Source: Alteromonadaceae bacterium 2753L.S.0a.02 (GTDB taxonomy: Bacteria; Pseudomonadota; Gammaproteobacteria; Pseudomonadales; Cellvibrionaceae). Taken from it: 64,000 bases of DNA. A program made the position numbers and the translations under genes. The stretch lies in the NCBI GenBank assembly GCA_007827375.1, contig VISH01000002.1:2319001-2383000 (forward strand), given 5' to 3'. The first letter of the stretch is position 1. Each line of letters begins with the position of its first letter. This document shows positions 16,001 to 24,970 of this stretch, piece by piece. Below the pieces are notes generated by a model that saw only the letters and a program-made list of their open reading frames with translations, made no database searches and was not told where the DNA came from.

Positions 16001-16665
16001 GCTACCTTGCTCAGCTTGTGGTCTTTGTAAAGGGTGTCGAGAGTATCTACGATTTTTTTTAGGGACCAGCCGTCTGCAACAATGTGATGTAACTTTAAAA
16101 TAAGGATGCAGGTATCAGGTGAAACATCGTAGATTCTGGTTTGAAAGATTGGCCCTGTAGCGAGGTCTATCGTCTCGTCGTAGTAATTTTGAATTATAGC
16201 CGTTTGCTGCGCTTCCGAAATGTGCGAAATATCAGTACGCGTTAGCAGAGCCTGTCTTTGTTCTGGAATTATCTGGTAGGGAACCGGGGAAGTGTTGCTT
16301 TCGAATAATGAAAATCTCGCAGACAGTTGAGGTTGCTCGTTCTGCAGTGTATTGAGTGCAGTTTGTAAACGAATTTCATCGAGTTCACCGTTTAGCTTTA
16401 CAGCAAGCGCTAAATTGTAGGCGCTACTTTTGGGGTGTTGCAGCTGCGCGAAAAACAAAGACTGCTGGTTATGGGATAGCGGGCTCAGTTGAACAAAATC
16501 ATTATGGAGAGCGAGCAGTTGGAGTAATTCCTGCTTATTCTGCTGAATGAGTTCTTTAGTATCGTTCGTCATGGACTTTTTGGGGGAACGATAACGCAGT
16601 TTACCCTGATCATATGCCAGTAAAATACGATGCTTCGCTAAAACATTAAACAACTCATTACTCAT
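13021..16665 (-). CDS. NRPS-type protein TubC docking - condensation - FkbH - PCP
   Basis: This 1214-residue protein has four parts. Residues 1-55 resemble the TubC N-terminal docking domain. Residues about 60-500 are a condensation domain with intact HHIVADG (about 188). Residues about 520-1040 are a full HAD-IIIC (FkbH-type) domain with the nucleophile motif IIDCDGTLWDG (about 701); this family takes 1,3-bisphosphoglycerate, dephosphorylates it and loads glyceryl on a carrier. Residues about 1110-1180 are a carrier domain with LGGNSLLL. There is no adenylation domain, so the FkbH domain should charge the carrier. The same order is known from glycerate-primed starters such as vioprolide. The ATG overlaps the upstream stop (TAATG) and has AGGGGA upstream. 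Confidence 0.9.
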   Translation of the reverse strand: MSNELFNVLAKHRILLAYDQGKLRYRSPKKSMTNDTKELIQQNKQELLQLLALHNDFVQLSPLSHNQQSLFFAQLQHPKSSAYNLALAVKLNGELDEIRLQTALNTLQNEQPQLSARFSLFESNTSPVPYQIIPEQRQALLTRTDISHISEAQQTAIIQNYYDETIDLATGPIFQTRIYDVSPDTCILILKLHHIVADGWSLKKIVDTLDTLYKDHKLSKVALAQQENSVRSRDYTDYILEQISDEEREEHHNLVEFWQSHLNKYDTAVEFSELNIRPKNRNNQGDTVFFNLPKSTKERVKTLAAQVRTSETAIYFSVFHRLVSEKSKRSDIVIGVPTIGQRGIEDKDIVGYYVNPVPVRCRLAAGLTLNKHAQQCNEAITDTVSHRSLAFTKICGISKSKLDSSRTPLFQVMFNHLTDKVLGNAVNWIYPWPNNEARSFLNLPATPFPIKQQQGQFDCTLEIIEKSNDVLGLLKFDTALFSQTNATQWADDYQFLLEEYLENPEKRLDPLTVPELFNIVITATFTAEPIASPLEKALAMISMKSRISFTPYNQLFQSFINPNSEFRQNKHGVNIALIRLSDLIVPEYHQEQVNTLISDLVELLENHTSDLGVPLIVHVCESNEFYPHFSISETEAVLEDKLTEISGLILLPQTSFKHWYDPRTKFIPSDNIIGGIPYTQAYYDCLGVALGRYTYTHSNAPLKALIIDCDGTLWDGIVGEDGVANLTIEQHQKAFQNFLLERYKAGIMLCLCSKNNEADVWEVFEKRSSDMILKPEHFSFNRINWLPKSSNIEAIAADMNISVQAMAFLDDSHTERLEVSNGQPSICIVDFPEAWQDRLQYLENFWALDTRAITEADTKRASHYRSESKRKELKHKTTSWQDFIRSLELEITIAEASPSDIERLSQLSYRTNQFNTTLQRLDTVTFSNLISSTKHLILKVNVRDRFGDYGLVGSALCEHDNKQLYVNNFMLSCRALGRTVEYELAKYIGAWSSNHKIDDVTFLFNTGERNQPAKSFLEQLAAATQATTLENDSISIPSNKLRKFDIPDPTQKSVVGTATPIAISSRSTAMWPPALGAIACRLNTPENINQEFHSWPGKLASDASLHSDSELDIQSRVKTIWEHVLETPVNNMEHTFFDLGGNSLLLAQAAILMHQAGIPITLAELFQYPSIAMISKFLASNTATQDTHLTNSYLFKLAPPYQRLQGYRMNKNTP

Positions 16666-17861
16666 TAGAGTTCCCCTTCGTCCCACTCAGTAGTATCTGG
16701 GGATTTAGGAGTTGAATTTGCGCTCTGCTCAGTTTTTTGTAACGAATCTCGCTCAATTGTATTCAATATTATTTGAATCGGCGTGTCTCCGAGTAATTGC
16801 TGCAAGGGCACTTCGGTACCCGTTAAGAGTTTGATACTGTCCTGCAATGAGATTGCAGTCATTGAATCTACTCCAAAGGCACTCAAGGAGTCTGTTTCTT
16901 TAAGATCTTCAAGTTTTAGATGATGTTTTATGAATTTAAATACTTTGCCTGTGGCGCTTTCATTCTCATCAAAATGTTCAGACAGCGATTGTTTGTATGT
17001 ATCTTCGGTACTTGTTTTACTGGCGCTGATTTCTCGCCAGTCGCTAGGTTTTTCTCCGACGGCTATCCATAATTGACGGGAAATGCTGTGCCCTGGTGTT
17101 TGTAACATCTTCAGCCAATTGCGCGTGAGAGGTTCGAGAACAGCATTGTCTAGGTAGCCACTGGCAACCAATTGTGCCGGTATCCCCGAGCCTTCTGATT
17201 TCAAAAACGGCTGGTCGCCAATCAAACCGTTGTGAGCGAGTTCGACCGTCACGGTTGCCAGGGATAGGCCCGCGTTAATAAGGTGCTGCGGTACCTCTCT
17301 GCCAATGCAAGGGTTGCCGCCGTCATTGCGCCTTGCCTCGCAGTAAGCTGCGTAGAGTGGCGTTAGTTCAGGGACTTCTGGGTATGTTCTCAGGTGGTAC
17401 TCAAAGTCGTTCGATATAACGATTAGCTTGCCATGGGGTCGCAGGTGTTTGACAAGATTGGTGATCGCCTTGTGTGGGTCGGGAAGATGCTCAAGCACGA
17501 GTCGCATAATGATGAAATCAAAACTGGCATTTTCGTCACAGAAAGATTCTGCAGAACCTTCGCGAACGTTCACATCGAGCATTAAATCCGACAGCTTTTG
17601 ATTGGCAACCTTAACCAGCATGCTGTCTATCTCAACACCTTCGCAATGGGAATTGGGAAAGCGTGTTTTGATATGTTCCAGTAAGCGACCTGGCCCGCAA
17701 CCGCAGTCTAACAGGCGCATGGTATTGCTTAGCCCAATTTTTTCGAGTAGGTCACCTTCACTTGGCCAGAATAGGTCGACCTGGGCATTCAGCCTCTCGA
17801 TCTCCACGTTTGCATTTGCGGCGAATGAAGAAACGTCGTAGGCACTGGTACTTTTCACCAT
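16665..17861 (-). CDS. SAM-dependent methyltransferase fused to an acyl carrier domain
   Basis: This protein of about 398 residues joins a class I methyltransferase to a carrier. Motif I is LLDCGCGPGRLLEHI (about residue 50), followed by the acidic EGVEID and the EHLPDP region. Near the C terminus, FGVDSMTAISLQD carries the phosphopantetheine serine of an ACP. It is the first gene of the leftward unit, so an acyl group on its ACP could be methylated and then donated to the next protein's condensation domain. I chose the ATG at 17861 because AAGG lies 6 bases upstream; an ATG at 17867 and one at 17927 are also in frame. The methyl acceptor is unknown. Confidence 0.85.
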   Translation of the reverse strand: MVKSTSAYDVSSFAANANVEIERLNAQVDLFWPSEGDLLEKIGLSNTMRLLDCGCGPGRLLEHIKTRFPNSHCEGVEIDSMLVKVANQKLSDLMLDVNVREGSAESFCDENASFDFIIMRLVLEHLPDPHKAITNLVKHLRPHGKLIVISNDFEYHLRTYPEVPELTPLYAAYCEARRNDGGNPCIGREVPQHLINAGLSLATVTVELAHNGLIGDQPFLKSEGSGIPAQLVASGYLDNAVLEPLTRNWLKMLQTPGHSISRQLWIAVGEKPSDWREISASKTSTEDTYKQSLSEHFDENESATGKVFKFIKHHLKLEDLKETDSLSAFGVDSMTAISLQDSIKLLTGTEVPLQQLLGDTPIQIILNTIERDSLQKTEQSANSTPKSPDTTEWDEGEL

Positions 17862-18123
17862 TAACATCCTTAAATTTGATAAGTGTTCGATACTGCATAA
17901 GCCGATTGTTGGTAGAAAGTGTTGCATTACGCTAAAAATGCCATACCACGTTTATTATGGATCAATCTATCGACTGGTTAAATTGTCTAGCATTATCACG
18001 AATGGTGGTATGAACATAAAACAAATATCTGCTATTTAATCGATTTATGGGATTGCTTTTTGCAGGATAGACGCCGGTTGTAAAGAACGGCAAAAAATCT
18101 AATTAAAAATTATTAAGTAGCTT
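17862..18123. promoter_or_regulatory. divergent promoter region of the biosynthetic cluster
   Basis: This AT-rich gap of about 260 bp separates the two divergent units of the cluster. An 8-bp inverted pair, CATACCAC (17942-17949) and GTGGTATG (18005-18012), could be an operator, and AT-rich TATTTAAT / TTAATC blocks could serve as -10 regions. No regulator gene lies nearby. The rightward start has no good ribosome binding site (AGTAGCTT before ATG). These are suggestions only. Confidence 0.4.
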
Positions 18124-21100
18124 ATGGCAGACGAATTGGATAGCGCGATCGCGGTAGTTTCGATGGGTGTTAGAGTCCCTGGCGCCTCAACCATTGAAGA
18201 ATTATGGCAATTATTCTTTGAAAGCGAATGTGCCCAAAAAAACATAAGCTGTATGAATGGCGAGAGTATTCGACACGAAAAAAATTGGGTGAAGTGTCGA
18301 GGAATTTTGCAGAACGTAGCGGATTTTGATAGCAATTTATTTGGTATTACGCCGAAAGAAGCCGCTTTAATTGATCCACAGCAAAGAATATTTTTAGAAC
18401 TGGCTTGGGGCGCATTGTATGGCGCAGGGTTGTTAGCCGAAAGTCAAAAAAGTCATACAGGGTTATGGGTAGCTGCCGCTTCAAGCGACTACTTGGTTAA
18501 CAATTTAATGCAGCGGCAAGATTTGTTAGGCGAAGGTGTGTTCCTGCAGTCGGTGATCGGTAATGGCTCAGATTACCTTGCAGCAAGGGTTGCACATAAG
18601 GCGTCTTTAACTGGCCCTGTTGTAACGCTTGCCGGCGATGAGAGTGGCTCGGCTGTCGCCGTTGCTCTAGCGTATTCAGCGCTGTTGCAAGGAGAGTGTG
18701 ATATTGCTCTCGCTGGTGGTATTTCTATTGCCACACCACAGGAAGATTCCTGTTTTCACCAACAGCCGCCAGCGTCCGACTGGCATCTTCGCCATCACCC
18801 CTACGACGGCAACGCGCAAGGCTCCACTCTCGGTCATGGTGGCGGCGTAATCGTATTAAAACGTTTGCAAGATGCGATTGCCGGTGGTGATCACATTCAC
18901 GCAGTCATTCGAAGTGCTGCAATTGCCAATGCGGGATCAAAAGCTACTCCCGACCCTGAAGCTGGTGCGTTGGCTGTCAATATGGCCATTGCCATGGCCG
19001 ATATTACACCCGGCTGGGTTGATTATATTGAAGGCAGTGGAACGGCTTTTCCTGGCCAGGACGACAAGGAACTAGAAACTCTTGGGCACTGCTACAAGGA
19101 ACGTAATACGCCATTAATCATAGGTTCTCACTCGGCAAACACGGGGTATTTAACGGTTGCTTCCGGTGTATTGGGTGTAATTAAAAATGCGCTCATATTA
19201 CAGCATCGTTTAACACCCGCCATGCCTGGGCATGTGACAAACTCAGCGGCTGTATCTAAATACGGTTTCGAAATTAATACAGAGTCTGTGCCATGGCGTG
19301 CCAGCGGCAGGCGTCGTGTTGTGGCGCTTAATAGTTTCGGTGCTAGCGGTAATCATGTGCACCTCATTATGGAAGAGGCGCCTCCCTTCGTTGCAAGCCG
19401 CGACGAACGCAATGCCTATTTATGGCGGTTTAGCGCGGCAAGTAAGCATTCTGTGTGTGAGCAAGTCAAAAACATGGCTCAGTACCTGAAAGCTCAAACT
19501 CATCACACTGCAGGCGATATTGAATACAGCCTTGAACAGTCGAATTTATCTCAAAGGTACCGCGTGGCAGTCGCGTGCGAAAATGTTGCGAACGGAACAG
19601 AAATACTCGAGACGGTGTCGCTGGCAAATGTAATTGATGCCGAACCTGCCAAGGGATCTAGTAGTAACGTTGGTGTGGTGTTCCTATTCCCTGGCCAGGG
19701 TTCACAATTGCCCGGCATGGCACAGCGGCTCTACGACACTCAACCTGTTTTTGCTGACATCATAGATACCTGTGCAGAAACCTTATTACCGCTTTTACAA
19801 AAAGATATTCGCAGTCTCGTTTTTGAAGAAGCGAAAGCGAATCCCGATATTCTCAACGAAACGTCCGTAACACAGCCGGTGCTTTTTGCATTTGAAACTG
19901 CGTTGGCGAGTTTATGGCTGCATTGGGGGGTTAAACCAGCAGCTATGATGGGCCATAGTCTGGGTGAGTATGTCGCCGCATGTCTCGCAGGATTGTTTGA
20001 CCTTAAAACGGGCTGCATGTTGGTATTTCACCGTGGTCGACTTATGCAGGCTCAGCCACGCGGTGCGATGCTAGCCGTTCGCGACAGCGCGGAGGTAGTC
20101 GCGCCTTATATTGCCGAAACGCAGGTTGTTGTCGCGGGTTACAATGCGCCTGAAATAACTGTGGTCGCCGGTGATTATGATGCGATCGATAATCTCCAGC
20201 AGGCGCTTGATGCTCACGAGATAAAGTACAAGCGACTGGCGACTTCACACGCTTTTCATTCACCTTTGATGGCAGGTGCTCTACCGGAATTTAAATCAAT
20301 TTTGAGTGGGGTGAGTTTTAGGAAACCTCAAGACAAATGGATATCCTGTGTTACAGGGAATTGGGTTGACGAAGCGGAGGTCACAACCGCGGATTATTGG
20401 TTACAACAATTGGCGAGTCCGGTTCGATTTGCAGAGGGTGTAACAACTGTTTGTAACGAGCTGGGCGCTTGTTTTTTAGAAGTGGGACCGGGTAGGGCGC
20501 TGAGTAGCCTTGTGGCGCAGCAAGTTGAGCGGCCAAATGCTGATCTTCCCCTGATAACATCGCTCGCATACGAGCCCGACAGTGATTTGCTTGCCCTATC
20601 AAATGCTCTTGGGCAATTGTGGAGTGCTGGACTTAGTAATACATCGTCCATCTGGAAGGACCTCCCTCCCGGTAAAAAAATACCCCTGCCAGGATACGCC
20701 TTTGATCGCAGCGCCTGTTGGGTATCGCCGACGGTTGACAATGAGAAAAGTACTGCAACTGTAGTTCCGCCCGCACAATTGGCAACAGAACAAAATGTTG
20801 CTGAACAATTGGGAACCATACTTTGTGATGTGTCTGGTTTTACACGCGAAACCCTTGCATGGGAAAAGGGTTTCCTTGAACAGGGCTTTGATTCACTGCT
20901 GTTAACTCAAGTTGCGAATCGCACGGCTAGAACGTTTAAATTGACCTGCAAAATGCGAGATTTGCTTGAGCGGTTAAATTCTCCTTATGCGCTCGAACGT
21001 TATATTGAAAAAGCACGCACTCAAGTTGAGAACCGTTTACAGAATTCACAACCAGCTTTCTCTCCTTTACCTAAAACATCCCAGATAGAATGGCAAAATT

Positions 21101-24100
21101 TAACGGCCGCGCAACGCGAAATTGCCGCTGTCGTTCAAATGGGGGATTCTGGTAGTGCGGCTTACAACCAGTGTTTGGTATTAGATCTGAAGGGGGATAT
21201 CAAATTATCGATTTTAAGTGAAGCGATTCTGGTTCTTTTTAACCGGCATGATGCTTTAAGAACTCGGTTTAACAAATCTTATGATCAACAAAAATATGTG
21301 CAAGCGAGTCAGTTAACGATTAATGATATCGACCTGTCGGGCAGAAGTTCCGCTGAAGCACGGGCAACAGCATCTCACTTGGCTGAAGAGCAAGTATCTT
21401 TGCCGTTTGACTTGATTAAAGGTCCTTTGGTAAGAGCGACCCTGATTCAAATGCCTGAAAACTCGCTGAAGTTGATTCTGGCATCACACCATATTGTTTA
21501 TGACGGTTGGTCATCTCGGCTGTTTTTCCAGGAGTTGGCGCACATATATAGCCATCGCTGTAAAAATGCTGAAATTGAATTATCGCCGTCTGTAAGTTTT
21601 GCGGAGCATGTCGCGTTTGAACAAGAGCTTCAAGTGTCGGACACTTGGGAAGATAGCGTCGAGTATTGGAAAGCCCAGTTTACCACTTTGCCCGAACCCC
21701 TAGGATTGCCAACCGATCGTCCTCGCCCTCCGTTAAAGACTTATCACAGTGCGCGCGTTGATTTTGTGGTAAATATTTCCAGTAAACATCTAGCTCGGGC
21801 GGCTGCTAAAAACGGCGCAACTCCTGTGGCATTTTTATTGACTGCGTTCCAATTATTGCTTTCGCGAATCAGTCGGCAGCAGGATATCGTTGTAGGGCTT
21901 CCTATCTCAGTGCGGGATCCAGATGTTGCAAATTTTCAAATGGGACATGCAACCAATCTGCTTCCAATGCGCCTGAATTTCGATAATGAAAATAGTTTCA
22001 GTGATTTATTAGAACGCAACAGACTCGCACTGCTTGACGCTCAAGATCATAAAATGCTGACATTTGGAAGTTTGCTTTCACATCTTCAGCTAGATTGGAG
22101 CCCGGACAGAACACCGTTAGTTACAACCATGTTCAATCTTGATCGTGGCAGACAATGCCCCACATTTGAAGGTTGTGAAGCTAAGCTTAGTATGCCTGAG
22201 CGTAAATTTGCTAACTTCGAACTTGAATTACAGGTCGTGGATTTGAACGATCGCTTTCAATTGGAGGCAACCTACAACAGCGATCTTTTTAACGCTGCCA
22301 GTGTAGCTGAATGGCTAGAAAGTTTTGATGTGATGTTGCATCACCTAATAACAAATAGTGATGCTAAAATTTGTGAAATACCCATTGTTAGCGAGCGCCA
22401 GAAATTAAAATTAAATCGGTGGAATGCAACTGAATTTGATTATCCCGCAAGTACGCGGCTTGAAGTCTTAATAAGCGAGCAATGTTTAAAAACTCCCAAC
22501 AAGATTGCAATAAGTTGTCTGGGTGAATCCCTGAGCTATCAGCAGCTTTTGGATCGCGCTCGGATAATTAACGGGCAGCTGTTAGCGCGCGGCGTGCACC
22601 AGGGCGATTTTATCGGGGTTTGCTTGCAACGGTCTCCCGACATGCTTGCAACCATTATTGCAATTTTGCAATGCGGCGCCGCATTTGTTCCTCTAGACCC
22701 TTCCTTTCCTACCGAGCGTTTGGCTTATATTGTTGAAAATTCTGAATTGGTGCTAGTTGTTTCGAATCAAGATTTAGCAGCAAGACATGGGTGCGATCGC
22801 GACAAAACCTTTAATCTGGAAGATATTGGCCGGAACGAACAAAATCCAAGCCCATTGCAAATCACTCCGGATTCAGATTGTCGTATGAGTATCGCTTATG
22901 TGCTTTACACTTCGGGCTCTACGGGTAAACCAAAGGGTGTTTGCATTTCGCATCAGGCGATTGTGAATTTTTTGTTTAGTATGGCGTTTGAACCCGGGTT
23001 GCATGCCGACGACAGTTTGCTGGCGGTAACTACCTTATCTTTCGATATTTCGATGCTTGAACTTTTGTTGCCTCTGCTACGAGGTGCCCGCATTGTTTTA
23101 GCCACAAGCGAAGAGAGTAAGGATGCGCATCAGCTGGCCAAAATCCTGGAACGGGAATCGGTGACCGTGATGCAGGCTACACCGGCTACCTGGAGAATGT
23201 TGGTAGACTCCGGTTGGCAGGGTAAACAAACATTAAAAGTGTTGTGTGGCGGCGAAGCCTTACCACTTGCGCTGGCCAGCCAGCTTTTGGAACGCTGTCG
23301 CGAGCTGTGGAATATGTACGGCCCCACAGAAACGACAGTTTGGTCAACCTGTAAACGTGTTTTGCGTGATACGCCGTTAACACTAGGTGCACCCATAAAA
23401 AACACCACGGTGTGGGTGTTGGATGATCAGAAGCAATTGTGTCCGCCAGGTGTGTTGGGCGAAATTTATATTGGCGGTGATGGTGTGGCTTTGGGTTACC
23501 ATCGCAGGCCAGAGCTTACCCAAGAGCGCTTTGTTGTCGACCCGTATTCTTTAGGTGATGATGCGCGGCTCTACAACACGGGCGATGTTGGGAGATGGTT
23601 GCCTGACGGGGAATTGGAGTATTTTGGTCGCAACGATTTTCAGGTAAAAATTCGTGGTTTCCGGATTGAGCTGGGGGAGATAGAAAAGGTTTTACAAAAA
23701 CATGCCAGTGTACACGACGCGGTGGTACATACTCATCCCGCGCCCAGTGGCGAAGCCCAGCTCATTGCCTATGTGATTCCGGAGCATGGCCAGTCGCTTG
23801 ATCTTGGCGTTTTAGAGACGTATATGCACAAGCAGCTTACCAGCTATATGGTGCCCAGGTTCTATGTAACGATGGAACATTTTCCATTAACCCCAAATGC
23901 GAAGGTCGATCGTAAAGCGCTTCCCCCTCCCAAATATCCTGAGCTTACTCATGGCACCACGTACGCCCGCCCCAAAAACGATATAGAAGTTAAAATCAGC
24001 GAATTGTTTGCAAATCGGCTCGGCCTTAAAAACGTCGACCCCAACGAAGATTTTTTCCGGCTTGGTGGAAATTCCATTCTTGCTGTGGCGTTGGTTAATG

Positions 24101-24936
24101 ACCTGAATAATTCCTTCGATCTCAGCTTGCCGGTAGGACAAATATTCCAACATCCGACGATAGCGGGTTTAAGCACAGTGGTGGAGCAGGGAGGCGGTGT
24201 TTTAAAAAGTATGGTGGTGGCGCTTACTCAATACCACAATAAGCCCACAATTTATTTTGTTTGCGGTATTGCGCTTTATCACACGCTTGCCGTCAATCTG
24301 GGTGAAGAATATTCCTGTTATGGGGTTTTCGTACCGGAAGAAGAAGCCTTCCTCCAAGGCGATTCGCAGAGTGTCACTATTGAGGACCTGGCCAAATTAT
24401 ACATACGCGCAATACGGGAACATCAGCCGGAAGGCCGAATTGCGCTTGCGGGTGTCTCTTTTGGTGGTTTATTGGCGTTTGAGATGGCACGCCAGTTGGG
24501 TACCGATGTAAGTGCGCTAACGATTTTGGATTGTATATTACCGAAAAGTTATCAAAGAGACTGGTGGCTCACGCTAAAACGCAATTTGAATCGAAAAACC
24601 TTGCAACGTATATTGGGTTCGTCTGCAAATACTAAAGTCCATACTAACACCGCACGATCAGCACGTAACAATCGCAATTTACAGTTATGGAACGCATTGC
24701 GCGGTAAGGGAACTCTGGAATACCTGAATAGTCTGCCAACCTGTACAATCCCCACATTACTGATAAAAGCGGAGATCAGGCCCGGGCTGGAACACTTTAA
24801 GTTTTTATCCGACTTGGGTTGGAAAAAGTATGCGGTGAGCGACTTGCGTGTGGATAGTGTTGCTGGGGATCACTTGGGAATTCTGGAGTCTAAAATCACA
24901 GCGAAAAAAATCATCGAATTTTTGATAACGGTATAA
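18124..24936 (+). CDS. hybrid PKS-NRPS: dead KS - AT - ACP - C - A - PCP - TE
   Basis: This 2270-residue protein has seven domains. The KS (about 1-425) is degenerate: the active Cys region reads TLAGDESGSA (about 168), the first His motif is EGSGTAFPG (about 302) and the second is SANTGYLT (about 336), so Cys and both His are gone. The AT (about 519-800) is intact, with GHSLGEY and HAFH, the malonyl-CoA signature. ACP has QGFDSLLL (about 919). The C domain has HHIVYDG (about 1121). The A domain has YTSGSTGKPKG (about 1595); pocket residues by hand alignment are D-I-L-Q-L-G-M-V-W-K, like glycine codes. PCP has LGGNSI (about 1979). TE has GVSFGG (about 2109) and a His in AGDHLG. There is no reductase, so the keto group should remain. 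Confidence 0.93.
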   Translation: MADELDSAIAVVSMGVRVPGASTIEELWQLFFESECAQKNISCMNGESIRHEKNWVKCRGILQNVADFDSNLFGITPKEAALIDPQQRIFLELAWGALYGAGLLAESQKSHTGLWVAAASSDYLVNNLMQRQDLLGEGVFLQSVIGNGSDYLAARVAHKASLTGPVVTLAGDESGSAVAVALAYSALLQGECDIALAGGISIATPQEDSCFHQQPPASDWHLRHHPYDGNAQGSTLGHGGGVIVLKRLQDAIAGGDHIHAVIRSAAIANAGSKATPDPEAGALAVNMAIAMADITPGWVDYIEGSGTAFPGQDDKELETLGHCYKERNTPLIIGSHSANTGYLTVASGVLGVIKNALILQHRLTPAMPGHVTNSAAVSKYGFEINTESVPWRASGRRRVVALNSFGASGNHVHLIMEEAPPFVASRDERNAYLWRFSAASKHSVCEQVKNMAQYLKAQTHHTAGDIEYSLEQSNLSQRYRVAVACENVANGTEILETVSLANVIDAEPAKGSSSNVGVVFLFPGQGSQLPGMAQRLYDTQPVFADIIDTCAETLLPLLQKDIRSLVFEEAKANPDILNETSVTQPVLFAFETALASLWLHWGVKPAAMMGHSLGEYVAACLAGLFDLKTGCMLVFHRGRLMQAQPRGAMLAVRDSAEVVAPYIAETQVVVAGYNAPEITVVAGDYDAIDNLQQALDAHEIKYKRLATSHAFHSPLMAGALPEFKSILSGVSFRKPQDKWISCVTGNWVDEAEVTTADYWLQQLASPVRFAEGVTTVCNELGACFLEVGPGRALSSLVAQQVERPNADLPLITSLAYEPDSDLLALSNALGQLWSAGLSNTSSIWKDLPPGKKIPLPGYAFDRSACWVSPTVDNEKSTATVVPPAQLATEQNVAEQLGTILCDVSGFTRETLAWEKGFLEQGFDSLLLTQVANRTARTFKLTCKMRDLLERLNSPYALERYIEKARTQVENRLQNSQPAFSPLPKTSQIEWQNLTAAQREIAAVVQMGDSGSAAYNQCLVLDLKGDIKLSILSEAILVLFNRHDALRTRFNKSYDQQKYVQASQLTINDIDLSGRSSAEARATASHLAEEQVSLPFDLIKGPLVRATLIQMPENSLKLILASHHIVYDGWSSRLFFQELAHIYSHRCKNAEIELSPSVSFAEHVAFEQELQVSDTWEDSVEYWKAQFTTLPEPLGLPTDRPRPPLKTYHSARVDFVVNISSKHLARAAAKNGATPVAFLLTAFQLLLSRISRQQDIVVGLPISVRDPDVANFQMGHATNLLPMRLNFDNENSFSDLLERNRLALLDAQDHKMLTFGSLLSHLQLDWSPDRTPLVTTMFNLDRGRQCPTFEGCEAKLSMPERKFANFELELQVVDLNDRFQLEATYNSDLFNAASVAEWLESFDVMLHHLITNSDAKICEIPIVSERQKLKLNRWNATEFDYPASTRLEVLISEQCLKTPNKIAISCLGESLSYQQLLDRARIINGQLLARGVHQGDFIGVCLQRSPDMLATIIAILQCGAAFVPLDPSFPTERLAYIVENSELVLVVSNQDLAARHGCDRDKTFNLEDIGRNEQNPSPLQITPDSDCRMSIAYVLYTSGSTGKPKGVCISHQAIVNFLFSMAFEPGLHADDSLLAVTTLSFDISMLELLLPLLRGARIVLATSEESKDAHQLAKILERESVTVMQATPATWRMLVDSGWQGKQTLKVLCGGEALPLALASQLLERCRELWNMYGPTETTVWSTCKRVLRDTPLTLGAPIKNTTVWVLDDQKQLCPPGVLGEIYIGGDGVALGYHRRPELTQERFVVDPYSLGDDARLYNTGDVGRWLPDGELEYFGRNDFQVKIRGFRIELGEIEKVLQKHASVHDAVVHTHPAPSGEAQLIAYVIPEHGQSLDLGVLETYMHKQLTSYMVPRFYVTMEHFPLTPNAKVDRKALPPPKYPELTHGTTYARPKNDIEVKISELFANRLGLKNVDPNEDFFRLGGNSILAVALVNDLNNSFDLSLPVGQIFQHPTIAGLSTVVEQGGGVLKSMVVALTQYHNKPTIYFVCGIALYHTLAVNLGEEYSCYGVFVPEEEAFLQGDSQSVTIEDLAKLYIRAIREHQPEGRIALAGVSFGGLLAFEMARQLGTDVSALTILDCILPKSYQRDWWLTLKRNLNRKTLQRILGSSANTKVHTNTARSARNNRNLQLWNALRGKGTLEYLNSLPTCTIPTLLIKAEIRPGLEHFKFLSDLGWKKYAVSDLRVDSVAGDHLGILESKITAKKIIEFLITV

Positions 24937-24970
24937 TCAAGTTCTATCAACCGGTTTCTGGAGATCAGGG

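Noticed and set aside
17942..18012. Operator in the divergent cluster promoter
   Set aside because: The 8-bp inverted pair is 55 bases apart, and with no regulator gene it cannot be called an operator; it is mentioned only as a possibility.
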